The translations under genes and the position numbers were made by a program. Under the pieces are notes generated by a model. It was given only the letters and a program-made list of their open reading frames with translations. It ran no database searches and had not been told where the DNA came from. A stretch of 42,919 nt of DNA from Zelonia costaricensis (taxonomy: Eukaryota > Euglenozoa > Kinetoplastea > Trypanosomatida > Trypanosomatidae). Positions 27,001-35,556 of this stretch are shown here, one piece after another (position 1 is the stretch's first letter; each line of letters starts with the position of its first letter). The stretch spans positions 1 to 42,919 of the forward strand of contig JASAOO010003333.1 in assembly GCA_030849075.1 (NCBI GenBank), in the 5' to 3' direction.

Positions 27001-29567
27001 CTGGGCACACCTGCGGCGATGCGCCCGAGGTTAAGAATCGCGGACACGGAGGCGGCGTCCTTCGGCGGCGGGGCCGCAGGCGGAGCCGTGAGCTGCGGCG
27101 ACGTGCCCCACGCGCACTTGGTCGCGGCGACGGTGCCGGTGAGCAGCAGCACCTTGTCCTCTGTCGCCCCCACGACCTCGAGCCGCGCCTCGCACGTGGC
27201 CTGCGACGTGCCGGCAGCGGGGCGGAAGGCAAAGGGCGCGCCGCGCTGCTCCCCGGCGCTAAGCAGCCCCATCTGCGGCTCGACCTCGAACTCGCACGCC
27301 GGCGTTGGCAGGTGCCAGCGATAGGCCGCCGCGCAGTTGCCCTTGTTCGTCAGCGTCACCTGCGCCGTGCAAACAGGCTCTTCGGCCTGCCCGCTAAGCG
27401 ACAGCAGCACCTGTGTCTGCGAGAGCGTCACCTCGACCGGGACCACCTCAGCCTGCAAGGTGAAGCGCATGTGGTGCTGCTGGTTCACGGCGACTCGCAT
27501 CACCTGCTGGAAGGCCTGGACGGCGCCGCAGCAGAGGTGCACGTCGAACTGCGCCATGCGCTGCGCCGGCACCACCTGGCTGGCCGGATCCACCGACACC
27601 GGCCCCTCCACCTCCGTCGGCACCGCCACCTGGATGCACGCCTTGGTGCCGTTGTAGACGAACAGAGAGGCGACGGCGTCGGCGTTGATCGTGACGCGGC
27701 CGAAGTCCAGCGACTTGGACGGGAGCACGACGCTGAGCACCTCCATCGGCGTCAGCTCACGCTTGCACTCCCGCCGCTCCTGCGGCGTCACCGGTGTCGC
27801 GTGAAAGCGGCGGCGCACGAGCGAGTGGACGTCGAAGACGGGTGGGGCGACGTGGCCGCTGCGGCAGCTCTGCACGGCGGTGTCCTCCGCCTTGAGCACC
27901 GCAGCCGGCACCTGCCGCGGCAGCGCTGGCGGGGTGAGGCCCTCCGCAGGGATCATGCCGAGGTCGACGGCAGCCGGCACCGCCGCCTCCTCGGTGTGGG
28001 CGGCCCGCGTGCGGGCGGAGGCGAGCGCGGCGGCGGACACCGCAGACGCCGCGGCGCCCTCGCGGTGCAGGGAGGTGCCGCGCAGCTCCACAGCACGGGT
28101 GACGGTATCGTTGGCGGTGATGCTGAGCACCTCGACGTACGGCCCCAGCCGGCGCGGGCGGAACGTCACGCAGAGCGTCGCCACGCCGCCGGCCGGCACG
28201 ACGCCGCTGGCGGGCACGACGGAGAAGTGTGGCGGGCACTGCAGGGCGTACCGCATCGGGAGGTGGGCGACGCCGTTGGTCAGCATCAGCGCCGCCTCGC
28301 GCGAGTTGTTCATCACACACGCCCCGAAGTCGACGACCGAGGTGGAGAGGCGGACCAGCGTCTCGCAGGCCGTGCCGACCATGCGGAAGCTCTGCGTCTG
28401 CTCCGTCTCCACGAACAGGAGCGAGAAGAGCGCCTCGTACTTGTGCACCTCGGCCGCCTCTGGCTGGGCGGTGGCGGGAGTCGCGCTCCACCCCGTGCGG
28501 CGCACCTTAAGCTGCGGCGCGAACTGAGCCGTCACGGCCAGGCGGCCCTGCGGTGGCAGCCGGCCCTGACTTGGCAGGAAGCGGAAGGGCGCCTCGCCGC
28601 CCTCGGCGACGTCGTGGGCTGCGCGGATGGCGAAGCTGATGGCCTGCGAGCCGCCGTTCACGACCTCGAGGTGGCGGCTCGCCTTGTTGCCCGCGAAGGT
28701 CTCCACAAACTCCACGGAGACGACCTCCTCGTGTGTCTGCGGGTCGAGCAAGCGGCTGCGACAGTCCACCACCTCCGCCGTCACCTCGAGCTGCGTCGGC
28801 AGCCGCTGGCCGTTCATCTCAACGGGAATGTGCCACGTGTGGCGCCCGGGCGGCAGCGGCTTCAGCTCCAGCGCCACGGTCGTGCGCCCCTCCGCCGGCG
28901 CCGTCACACTCGTGCTGCTCAGCACGACGCCGCAGCCCACCCCGCCGCTGCGGGCCTCGCCCTCGTCCAGCACAAACGAAACCGCCGCGTCTTTGCGGCC
29001 GCGGTTGACGAGCGTCAGCGAACGCGTCGGGCAGACCAGCTGCTGCTCCACCCGGCCAAAGTCCAGCAGCGGCGGGAACTCCACCAGCGGCACGCGGCAC
29101 GCCGTCAGCGGCACCTCGACGCGGACGCCGTCGCTGCTGAGGATGGTGAGGGCGTCGGTGTAGTCTTGCGGCAGGTGGGTCGTGAACTCCACCTCGAGCG
29201 TGTGCGCCAGCCCCGCCGCCAGCCGCACCGAGGCGCCGTTCACCAGACGGAACGCGTTGGGGTGCCGCGTCGGCGCCACGAAGCGCAGCGTCACAATCTC
29301 TGTGGTGCGGTTGCGCACCTCGAGCGGCATCACGTAGGTGGTATCTACATCGTAGTTGAGGAACTCCGCCGTCGGCGGGGTCACCTCGAGCCGTGTCTTG
29401 GGCCGCGCCGTCGACGTCGACAATTTCGTCGCAGCCGATGCGGCCGCCGCTGGTGTGGCGGCTGTTGCGGGCTTGGTGCGAGCGGCGGGCGGGAACGTGT
29501 CCATCCGCTTCTTGGCTGCGACGGAGCCCCGTGCGGCGGGGTGCGGCGTGCGGGTGAAGGTGGACAT
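21027..29567 (-). CDS. CFAP47: CFAP47-like giant ciliary/flagellar protein
   Basis: Encodes 2846 residues from ATG at 29567; the open frame extends 15 codons upstream. The N-terminal 40 residues are basic and Ala/Thr-rich. From about residue 42 the protein is a series of Ig-like ASH/MSP-type beta-sandwich domains: repeated blocks of the kind LEVTPPTAEFLNYDV...V-x-N-x-T and LDFG-x-V...N-x-G. Around residues 1380-1660 the pattern changes to a helical segment (VDWETERAWLTAWWNAF, later SNVYSEEESLLLRWV) resembling the calponin-homology region that sits mid-protein in CFAP47. Ala/Arg/Gly-rich linkers separate it from the flanks, and ASH-type domains then resume to the C-terminus. CFAP47 is an axonemal protein linked to the central apparatus and needed for flagellar motility in animals. 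Length and domain order fit. An alternative is another ASH-repeat ciliary protein such as hydin; the mid-protein CH-like segment favours CFAP47. Confidence 0.85.
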   Translation of the reverse strand: MSTFTRTPHPAARGSVAAKKRMDTFPPAARTKPATAATPAAAASAATKLSTSTARPKTRLEVTPPTAEFLNYDVDTTYVMPLEVRNRTTEIVTLRFVAPTRHPNAFRLVNGASVRLAAGLAHTLEVEFTTHLPQDYTDALTILSSDGVRVEVPLTACRVPLVEFPPLLDFGRVEQQLVCPTRSLTLVNRGRKDAAVSFVLDEGEARSGGVGCGVVLSSTSVTAPAEGRTTVALELKPLPPGRHTWHIPVEMNGQRLPTQLEVTAEVVDCRSRLLDPQTHEEVVSVEFVETFAGNKASRHLEVVNGGSQAISFAIRAAHDVAEGGEAPFRFLPSQGRLPPQGRLAVTAQFAPQLKVRRTGWSATPATAQPEAAEVHKYEALFSLLFVETEQTQSFRMVGTACETLVRLSTSVVDFGACVMNNSREAALMLTNGVAHLPMRYALQCPPHFSVVPASGVVPAGGVATLCVTFRPRRLGPYVEVLSITANDTVTRAVELRGTSLHREGAAASAVSAAALASARTRAAHTEEAAVPAAVDLGMIPAEGLTPPALPRQVPAAVLKAEDTAVQSCRSGHVAPPVFDVHSLVRRRFHATPVTPQERRECKRELTPMEVLSVVLPSKSLDFGRVTINADAVASLFVYNGTKACIQVAVPTEVEGPVSVDPASQVVPAQRMAQFDVHLCCGAVQAFQQVMRVAVNQQHHMRFTLQAEVVPVEVTLSQTQVLLSLSGQAEEPVCTAQVTLTNKGNCAAAYRWHLPTPACEFEVEPQMGLLSAGEQRGAPFAFRPAAGTSQATCEARLEVVGATEDKVLLLTGTVAATKCAWGTSPQLTAPPAAPPPKDAASVSAILNLGRIAAGVPSVASLPLSNKGKTNAYFSISALPSWLSVSPAQGRVCAGETEELTVRVRHAMAGAVTHTVECNVAGMRRPLLVRVDAAVVAPALTVELDGKAQGEAHLEFGHVYVGCPQARSVTLRNTGDVAAAVRVNLEACTFYSLDSAVLEEEGQSDSMDGARSPVAAAEDRRRSRLLSRVRSLHSLVLADRAAVMGVSAATVVVPPMGEYTLRLSFNPTRAAPAHCCSVRWHQLGADDVHPLPPFTVQATALSPPAVLSTTSVSFPGVVVGQRPPPRVVTVRRGDGRAFPSSPWRKSVAWRLEAEDGSSSFLIEPHRGVLESGEEQAVTITYLPTRAGRVQACVLLTTEDDAESPATAPCARCMVVASATEPRVRSDRTALIFPAVPLGLAVETTVLLHNEGYDAVRVEYLGTCDPPLQVSFPDGQSMGPAPRATLPVTFTFCSLIPISVRSSIRLHTDAGGYIDIAISGSAVNSILTTEPFVSYMNTTASTTIGTADSDEGPFVLQRWAGSRDSVVGAELPMVCTLPTALGGSRERVHDLVDAVEEGVDWETERAWLTAWWNAFVCRTPVQDVVETLQATRGGLVGDMTLQFTGKRPRRTEAAAASTYSERDEDDLSAAAAPIGGSGAAAGASRGRKAAAAAGVRRSRVSMAARGGGAAAALVAAANAMPKELRGLHTLLQYVRSCGGCLSDVELPYLLPFDAFVEHTAVHCPSAVEQLTSGMDGPDEVDAAFRRRATASWVAVLRECLRLFYVSQVRVSAGTPVPPALRQWAASVPLQRTLARSNVYSEEESLLLRWVGACVAAFAGSADSADLRKVLAATAPRCFEDLREAQALTVVVLTYVPVLARQVRESLSTSSSAAAAAMAAAVAAAASAQPSREAHAAVLLGLLNTLGVPGLPAVEAFVAATPTQLALLLTHLFVYLPKFANTVPVHFQGRALTTLTESVQVENTSAEPREYSVLLPDAPLFRASTDKLTVAPRSRATLTLSVVPRTRRPVTGQCVLVDVSAQVPPADRTPFVFQLEATPTMEPLQTVHVETPQYESLQSELHIHNPFSVDCVVSLRVAQMRVSAPAAAAAGSSGDGAAPWLNGEDASYWRQNHDAPFTIATDVLSLRRGEPTRLPFSFAPLSRGVYRLLLTFWEEREGEFTWAVEATCGWPKPTDANLELRVELGESCTSTLHVKGANPALERCVKQYEDRVHSQQRTDLTRVLSGARYAVYFVNEQMEGPNPFFTAEQPVTVTPATPTATWPMHFTFKPQCVGVYRTYALLISEVDVRLLLIVGECVPRGDRRELVFACPARQTIAQQITLCNHTTAEDWLFTATLEGSPQFSGPHDVRVPSGRSKEYTIKYSPAWISREEKETATLVLVNSATGQKHTYTLVGTADPPLSEGILTLDCRARDHEALEMMVPNICSQDTTYFMKTDLAFCEGESPSLVIPRASSRRYAMRVTPTVGGDYTGRVTFTAANGRYVWYAVQLHVAPPEKEGIVELRTNVRTSMVADVTVANPLDMVLMFKVHRYGAGLYGANTFQLGPRAVATYSLLFVPTQAGEAMGRLSLVSEVAGEFWYELHMTVTEAEPEPLPFPPTPIGQSQVMQAHLPNRSAVSSVLSIESTDPVSFGVRPARVVLPAQSESVVDLVFTPRCVGVEQSAVVTLRNPELGCWRYACTGTGTAPIAAEPLACTCGVGATTTFMIPFTNVLRRDTALEVQLSGDTTAFSLRTVPTGPVAAGAAVSIVVAFAPSLVMRHNALVEVRPAVRRTDKACDVTWTFPVEGYCVYRQTQPSLRLRCTARAQCDDSVYVHAPGITPNLVAGVVAAFEVEPQQSYAAAAAASVSCSVTTPSPYPDGFELNLKFAPLRPLVGSGWVVVRGSEGGVWQYRVQLESTPAAPDDTIVLYGEYRESTSATFDLYNVFPYRSTFFAYFTADSSKDLSVSPAHGVLLPFVPGQRGAATATTMQITVHPSSRIPQVEGTLVVDTDDMQWTFRVLAKFGHQARPNN

Positions 29568-29582
29568 GACGGACGGCGAAGT

Positions 29583-29584
29583 CT
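29583..29584 (-). promoter_or_regulatory. Candidate trans-splice acceptor AG for the CFAP47-like gene
   Basis: On the - strand GCTTTCGCTTGCTTTCTGCT and following pyrimidine-biased sequence ends in CCCGCAG, 15 bases before the ATG. Confidence 0.3.
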
Positions 29585-29795
29585 GCGGGTGGTAAAGCGT
29601 AGCAGAAAGCAAGCGAAAGCGCGGATGTTACAAGAGTGGCCGCGCGTGTGTGTTTGTGTGTGTGTGTGTGTATGTGTGTGATGATGTCGGGGAGGGCAAC
29701 ACTTCACACGGCCGCGTCGCCTCAACGCCGTCCCTTCTGTCGTCTAAAAGAGGTCCCCACGCGCGTCTGGACAATCGCAGACGTCACGAGCGGTC

Positions 29796-29821
29796 TGTGT
29801 GTGTGTGTGTGTGTGTGTGTT
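29796..29821 (+). repeat. TG dinucleotide microsatellite
   Basis: Second of three TG repeats upstream of the CFAP47-like gene; CA on the sense strand. Confidence 0.9.
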
Positions 29822-29909
29822 GTCGTGGTGCCCGGCACGCTCCGTCAGCGATGGGTGTTACAGGCACTGAGAGGGGGAGGGATGACAGCGAAGGAATTGG
29901 GTTGTGCAC

Positions 29910-29912
<3 letters not shown>

Positions 29913-29950
<38 letters not shown>
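29913..29950 (+). repeat. TG dinucleotide microsatellite (19 units)
   Basis: The longest pure dinucleotide repeat I found in the window; CA on the transcribed sense strand. Confidence 0.95.
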
Positions 29951-29952
<2 letters not shown>

Positions 29953-30383
29953 GATAGTGTGCCCGACAGCATTGGCATGCACAGCCTGGAGAAATGGGAA
30001 GAGCAGCGTTGCTACAACGGGCGCAAGCAGCACTTGCCGTCTACAGAAAAGCGCTTGTGACTCGCACGTGCGCACAACTTGCAGATGGGCCAACCCGCTC
30101 ACATGGCCCTTTTCGCTCCCCTCCCTTCATAATTCGGGAGGCAGCGCTACCGCAAGCGCGGTCAGCGGAGGATGAGCTTCCCAAACCCATGCGACGTCCT
30201 CTACGCACTACTGGACACTCTCTTCCCCGCCCGCCTGCATCGCACAGCGTCACTACTGCGCCTTCCCACCGATTCACTCGCACACAAAAATTCGCGCGTC
30301 TTGTTTCCTTGTTAACGTGCCGCGTTGTTAAGCGGCGTTGCCCACGCATCGGAACCTCCGAACGCGTTCTCAAGGTCTATTAC

Positions 30384-30427
30384 GGAGAGAGAGAGAGACG
30401 CCCTCCCCCTCCCCCTCCCCCTCCCCA
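30384..30427 (+). repeat. Adjacent GA and CCCCCT repeats
   Basis: A short GA repeat is followed within a few bases by four or more CCCCCT units. The strand thus switches from pure purine to pure pyrimidine at about 30400. Confidence 0.85.
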
Positions 30428-30724
30428 CCACCACCTTCGCCTTTCCGGGTCACACCCGGACGTGCGCTTGAGTGTGTGGGAGGGGAAGGGGGAGGGACAG
30501 CCCTGCACGCCTCGTCGTTACGGGCAACCGCGCGCGCGTACGTGTGTCTGGGTGCCCGCGGTTCGCATCGCCGCTGCCCCATCCGTCTCATGCCTCTCCG
30601 CTACGGAGGCTGGGAGGGAGGCGTCAACGCACACAGAGACACGCACACACGCACACGCTGTTGTCCTCGTTAGTCGTACTTAAAACTAGCGCAACCAATT
30701 CTGAGCCAAACTGCCGTCGCCCCT

Positions 30725-32713
30725 TCACAGTGTTCGTTTGGGCAGCCGGGCCACCTCCATGGCGTGGATGTGAACCTGGCGCGATGTGTCGATGGGGTGC
30801 GCCATGCCATCACGCAGCGCGGCCTCCTTTGTCAGCGTCTGCGGCGAGCCAACGTGTGCCGTCATCACGCCCAGCGACGCCGATGCCGTCAGCGACCAGT
30901 CCACGTACGAGCGCATGAGGCTGACCGCCTCGGCCATGACTGCCTCGCACGCGTGGGCCTCCGCCCCGTCCGCCGCATCCGACTCCGCAGACGCGCTGGC
31001 ACGCACGTAGGCACCGCCATACACGAGGGCCACTGCACGGTCCGCCACGGCGAAGAGAAGCCGTGCCGCGCCAAGAGAGCCGCTCGCCAGCGCCGACATC
31101 GCCGCCGCGCAGACGCCCGCGGCGTAGCGCTTACGCTCCAGGTCCGTGGCAAACGCAGAGGCGAAGAAGGCCGCTGAGATGGCGGCGAATTCGGGCAGGC
31201 GCTGCAGCCCGCCATGCTGCAGGGTCGCCTTCTCCGCCAGCGCCACGGCGAGGGCGAGGGTGAGCGCGGCCGGTGCGGAGGGGCCGCGGCGCAGGTGGAA
31301 GAGACGCAGCACCGTGTACGGGTGCAGCGACTGCGCTGCGCTGGCGTAGCGCAGCAGAGCGAGATCACGGCGCTCGTCGCCTGCCGCGCTGAGCCGCGCG
31401 TCCACGCGGTCGAGGATGTCGTGCGTCCACGTGCCCTGGCTCGACACCCGCACATACACGGCGTCGCGCACTACACACGTCAGCGCAGGGGCACCGCTCG
31501 TGACGTAGCGCAAGACGGCCTCCTTCACGCCAGCGTCGCGCGCCGGAGCAGCGGCAGAAGGGGAGGGGGAGGCAGGCGAGGGTGCAGCCGAGGCCCCATT
31601 CAGCGTGGATGCACTCGCTTGTGACACGCCGCCCTGAACAGAGTACAGGGTGCAGCCCACCAGCGCGACGGCGCCGGCCGCGCCAGAGACGGTGCAGAGC
31701 CGCGCGCTTGTCTTGGAGCCGGACAGTGCAACCGAGCTGGCCGACGCAGCGCCGCCGCTCACCTCGCGCAGCGCCACCGCCGGACCGGTCGTCGTGTCGC
31801 AGAGCCACACATGCGCGCCGTCGCTGTCGCAGCAGACATCACGGGCGGCGCTGACGGCTGCGGGCGGGGGCGCGCCGTGCAGAGACGCCGCGAGCTCGTC
31901 CGCCGACATCCACCGGCTGAGCTCCCGTCCATCCGCCGGCGGCTGCAGCGCGAAGCCGGCCAGCTGCGCCTTCGCCTTCGCCCCCGCCGCGGTGAGTAGC
32001 ACGAGGAGCTCCAGCCGCGACCACCGCACGGCCCAGCGCCGGGTCTCCGCGGCAGACACACCGCAGGGCAAGGCCACCCCGTCCAGTGGCGTGCGGCGCA
32101 GCACCGTCGCCGCGGACGACGTCGGGCACGCGACGAGCGCGGTGAAGAGACGCTCCGGTCCGGCGCAGACGACGCACACGAGGCGGTCTGCTGCGGCCAC
32201 GGTGCTACTGCACGCTGATGAAGTCACATCCACGGCGACGGACGGCGCAGCGGCCCAGACGGGGAGGGCGCAGGCGCCCATGCGAGTGGCGGTGGCCGCG
32301 GCGGAGGGGGCGGGGTCGAGGAAATAGAAGAGCACCTGCGTGGGGGTGCACACGGCGAGCACGGTCTGGAAGAGCACGTGCAGGCCGGTCACCCGCTCCG
32401 TGAGGCCCGTGACGAGCTCCACGGCGGTCACGATATCCGCGGTGTCCTCGGCCGGCTGCGCCAAGACGGCGACGCTGCCGCTCCTCTGCGCGGCCCACAC
32501 AGCGCGGACCTTCGCCAGCGCGGCGCCGGGGGCGAGCCATGGCGCAAACGCGTCTGCCTCCCGCGGGGCGGTGCACGTCGCCTCAGCCGTTTTGCGGCCG
32601 GCGGCGTGCTGGATGAGAAAGGCGGTCTTGCTGCTGCACGCGGCGACGACGTCGGCGGCGATGGGCAGCAGACGCGTGCAGTTGGTGGCCCGCAGCGTTG
32701 TGATGGCCGTCAT
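30725..32713 (-). CDS. Unidentified protein, 662 residues (possible beta-propeller plus helical C-terminus)
   Basis: Starts at ATG 32713 (MTAITTLRATNCTRLLP); the frame is open 108 codons further upstream, but that stretch is encoded by CA repeats and low-complexity DNA. I do not recognise the family. The first 400 residues alternate short hydrophobic beta-like strands (VAVLAQP, VLFYFLDP, VWLCDTTTGPAVALREV, TLYSVQGG) with turns, suggesting a degenerate WD-type propeller. A Ser/Pro/Ala-rich linker follows, then a mostly helical region rich in Ala and Leu (residues about 440-600). The tail (VHIHAMEVARLPKRTL) is basic. This propeller-then-helix plan occurs in nucleolar UTP/NOL-type and coat-type proteins, but no specific assignment is justified. 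Coding status is supported by its length, by frame-wide GC bias at third positions, and by its strand and position. Confidence 0.85.
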   Translation of the reverse strand: MTAITTLRATNCTRLLPIAADVVAACSSKTAFLIQHAAGRKTAEATCTAPREADAFAPWLAPGAALAKVRAVWAAQRSGSVAVLAQPAEDTADIVTAVELVTGLTERVTGLHVLFQTVLAVCTPTQVLFYFLDPAPSAAATATRMGACALPVWAAAPSVAVDVTSSACSSTVAAADRLVCVVCAGPERLFTALVACPTSSAATVLRRTPLDGVALPCGVSAAETRRWAVRWSRLELLVLLTAAGAKAKAQLAGFALQPPADGRELSRWMSADELAASLHGAPPPAAVSAARDVCCDSDGAHVWLCDTTTGPAVALREVSGGAASASSVALSGSKTSARLCTVSGAAGAVALVGCTLYSVQGGVSQASASTLNGASAAPSPASPSPSAAAPARDAGVKEAVLRYVTSGAPALTCVVRDAVYVRVSSQGTWTHDILDRVDARLSAAGDERRDLALLRYASAAQSLHPYTVLRLFHLRRGPSAPAALTLALAVALAEKATLQHGGLQRLPEFAAISAAFFASAFATDLERKRYAAGVCAAAMSALASGSLGAARLLFAVADRAVALVYGGAYVRASASAESDAADGAEAHACEAVMAEAVSLMRSYVDWSLTASASLGVMTAHVGSPQTLTKEAALRDGMAHPIDTSRQVHIHAMEVARLPKRTL

Positions 32714-32734
32714 GGCAGCTAGAGAGAAGATGGC

Positions 32735-32757
32735 TGTGTGTGTGTGTGTGTGTGTGT
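32735..32757 (+). repeat. TG dinucleotide microsatellite
   Basis: Lies about 20 bases upstream of the ATG of the 662-residue protein gene; CA on the sense strand, so probably in or next to the 5' UTR. Confidence 0.9.
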
Positions 32758-33407
32758 ACGTGTGTGGGTGGGTGTGTGTGGGTGTATGAGGGGGGAACGG
32801 GGCCGCTACGGTGGCGTGGGACTGACGCGGGGGGTGTGGGTGGTGGTAGGACGGAGGTAGAGTACCAGGGGGGCACGAGAAAATGGGGGGGGGGAAGGCA
32901 TGCAGCTCACTCGCACCGGCGCGCGGCGCTAAAACGCAGCCTCCAGGAGACGCGAAGCGTCCCGTCCTTTGGGAGCCGGCAGGACGGAGAGAAGAGTGGG
33001 GGAGCGGGGTGACGGCGGCAGTCCCCCGCCTGCACACGCGTCCCTCCCTTCACCTGCCTCCCCCACTCACAGATGAGGCCTTCGCAGCACCGACCTCGCC
33101 ACGCCGCCCTCAGACGTGCCACCTCGCCCTTCCCACGCGGAAAGGTGGGAGGATAGCTCGGCAGCTGCGCGACGCACTTCTTCGCCAACACCGTGGCCTA
33201 CACCGCGTTCGGTGCATCGCCGGCATCCAGGAGGCGGGTCAGGGAAGCTGTCGCGCGCGTCACACGCCACAGCTTGTGTACGTGCGTTGACTGAACCCGA
33301 CTTATGCTCATTTACAGCCGAACACAGCGTCGGCGCGGAGGAAAACAGGAAGTGGAGAGGAGGGGAGGGGAGAAGGCAAACAGATAGGTAGTGGAGGAAC
33401 TCAGGAG

Positions 33408-33429
33408 CACACACACACACACACACACA
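33408..33429 (+). repeat. CA dinucleotide microsatellite
   Basis: Uninterrupted CA repeat in the long ALPH1 3' flank. Confidence 0.9.
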
Positions 33430-33490
33430 ACACAAGAACGCACACGGGCAGGCAAAGGCGAGAAGAAATCGAAACAGACACACACACACG

Positions 33491-33516
33491 CGGTTAGGCG
33501 GGTAGGCGGGTAGGCA
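33491..33516 (+). repeat. Short tandem repeat GGGTAGGC (about 3 units)
   Basis: Three imperfect 8-base units, the first being GGTTAGGC. It resembles but does not match the TTAGGG telomere unit. Confidence 0.8.
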
Positions 33517-34018
33517 ATGAAAAACAAACAGAAAATGGAGACGGTGGGAGAGGGCGGGGGGGGCGAAAGAGGGGGAGGGGGGGACAAGAGAACGAAGAAA
33601 GGCGGAAACGCGCGTGCGGAGGAGGAGATCGGGGGGCGGCCCCACGCACGCTTGAGCCAACAACACATACGCCGAGCACCGCGGCGCACACACCCGCAAC
33701 TCCGCCGGCTCTTCTCTCCCGCCTCTTCCGCGCCCTCGCCGTACGCCGAGCCTCGTGGATGGGTGGCGTGTGCGACGAGTGCAGAGAAGGCAGGAGGGTG
33801 GCGGCACGCAACACCACGGCTGCCGGGGTGGTGCGGTGCGAAGTATGAGTGCGGGGCACGACGCTCAAGGTGGTGACAGCATCGTGAAGGAAAGGCAGAA
33901 GGAAGTGAAAGAAGCGCACGAAGCGCGCGGGGGGGACGTGGAAAGAGAAGGCGAAACGGCAGGAGACGAAAGCAGGAGCACGCAGTGGGTGATGGCCAGA
34001 GGGAGGGGGAGGGAGAGC

Positions 34019-34035
34019 GGGGGGGGGGGGGGGGG
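34019..34035 (+). repeat. Run of 17 G
   Basis: Homopolymer in the ALPH1 3' flank; C on the sense strand. Length may be affected by sequencing. Confidence 0.85.
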
Positions 34036-35556
34036 CGGCGGGCGTGTGCGTGACCACACGCGTTGACACAGAAGTGGAAGGAGAAGAGGGGGATGCGTGG
34101 AGGCCACCGCCGAGACGTCAGAAGGGTGCACGCGCAGTGAGGGCACAGAGGGCACAGAGTGCAGAGAGACGAGGCACCCCGCGCAGCGGATTAACGGCGT
34201 CACATGCGGCGGGAAACAAGACGGGAAAGCGGGTGAAGAGAAGGGGGCAGCGAGGGCCAGCCACGCGCACCCGCACACACGCGTGCGCGCGCGCTTAGGC
34301 GCAGTGACACTTGCCTGCACACGCGCGCGTGACGTCAACGACGCGCACGGAGGCCTCTGCGTCCTCACCCTCTGTCCACCCGGAGACTTTTCGCTTGCTG
34401 GGGGGGACAGAGCAGCGAGAGAGCAGAGAAGGAGACGAGGACTGCGTCGTGCACTCTTCGCCGCCTGTGCATGGCATGGGAGTGCCTGAAGAGGGGGGAG
34501 GGGGTGGTGGTGATGAAGTAGCGAGCTGCGGGAGGAAAGCAGCCAGCCCTCCCCGCCCCTTCTCGGCGCCGCTCCACGTGTACCTCGTGTGTGAAGATCG
34601 TGCGTGGGGGGGGGCGCAAAGAAAAGGGACAGCAAGGTGCTGGAAGGAGGGGGAGGCTGTGGCTGCGTCTCTCTTGCGTGGTGTGGCCCCCGACTGCACT
34701 GCGAAGATAACTCCGGGACCTCCGTGGTGACGAGGCGGCCGACCTGGCAAGACGAGGAGGAGGAGGAACAAGAAAGAAGGAAGAAAACGGGGGAGGGTGG
34801 TGGCAGCGGTGTTTCACTGGATTGGCGTGGGGATGTAGCGTTAAGTCGAAAGGAACGCAGAGAGGGGGCGCGCGCACCAACTCACACGCACACAAACGCG
34901 TACGCACCTGCGCGTCGACGTATTTGGAAGTAAGACACACACACACACACTTACAGGAACGCATGCGCACCGACAAACGCAGACATACTTAGGAAAAACA
35001 AGCTCCGACAAGCAAAGGAAGGATGAGGGGAGTGAGGACGGTCGGGCCGCGCGTCTAGATGCGTGTACTGCGTGAGTGCCTGTGTGTCTGTGTGTGCGCG
35101 CACCACACTCGCACGCGTTCCACGCGACGGAGCACCCCCTCCCCCTGCACACCTCCACGGGTGGCATGAGAGGGGAAGGCTCAGAACGCGGGGGAGGGTC
35201 GCACGTGCCACCACAAGCACACACGGCTCTTGCGCGCCCGACCAGGACCCCACACGCACGCACGCTCCCCGCGGGGGGGGGGGGGAAGGCGATCACTTAC
35301 AGGGAGCGGGAGAGAGACAGTTGTCCTTTCGGAAACGCATGCAAGGCACGGAGGCACAGAGACAGCGCGCCACGTCGCGGGGCCGTGCGCGACGGGAAGG
35401 ACGAGAGGTGGAGGTGAATGGGGGAGGAGCGCCACGATGCCGCAGCGAGGAGAGCAGACGGAGCTTGCCACTCCTCCTCGTTGTTCAGTGGTGGTGCAAC
35501 AAGTGTGCTTGTGTGCGTCCTCGTGTGGGAGGGTCCAGCCAGACCCTGTCTGACGT

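Larger units (their letters stand above)
29568..30724. other. Intergenic region between 662-residue protein gene and CFAP47-like gene
   Basis: No gene is seen. Three TG microsatellites cluster within 300 bases upstream of the CFAP47-like start (29655-29670, 29796-29821, 29913-29950). A GA repeat (30384-30397) abuts a CCCCCT repeat (30401-30427). A sense-strand pyrimidine-rich stretch ends in CCGCAG about 15 bases before the CFAP47-like ATG. Confidence 0.5.
32714..35556. other. Long gene-free region between ALPH1 and 662-residue protein gene
   Basis: About 2.8 kb without a credible gene. It contains TG (32735-32757) and CA (33408-33429) microsatellites, a GGGTAGGC-type repeat (33491-33516), G runs of 17 (34019-34035) and 13 (35273-35285), and long homopurine stretches on the + strand. 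Frames such as 33865-34635 on the - strand are low-complexity Pro/Ser/Arg strings. Most of it is likely the ALPH1 3' UTR plus the 5' region of the downstream gene. Confidence 0.55.

Noticed and set aside
26700..29681. 993-codon open frame on the + strand
   Set aside because: Second antisense shadow of the CFAP47-like gene, same reasoning.
32714..33037. N-terminal extension of the 662-residue protein by 108 codons
   Set aside because: It is His/Pro/Thr-rich, partly encoded by a CA microsatellite, and precedes an ordinary start.
33491..33516. Possible interstitial telomere repeat
   Set aside because: Units read GGGTAGGC/GGTTAGGC, not TTAGGG, and there are only about three.
33865..34635. 256-codon open frame on the - strand between ALPH1 and the 662-residue protein gene
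   Set aside because: Pro/Ser/Leu/Arg-rich translation of pyrimidine-rich UTR sequence; no domain.
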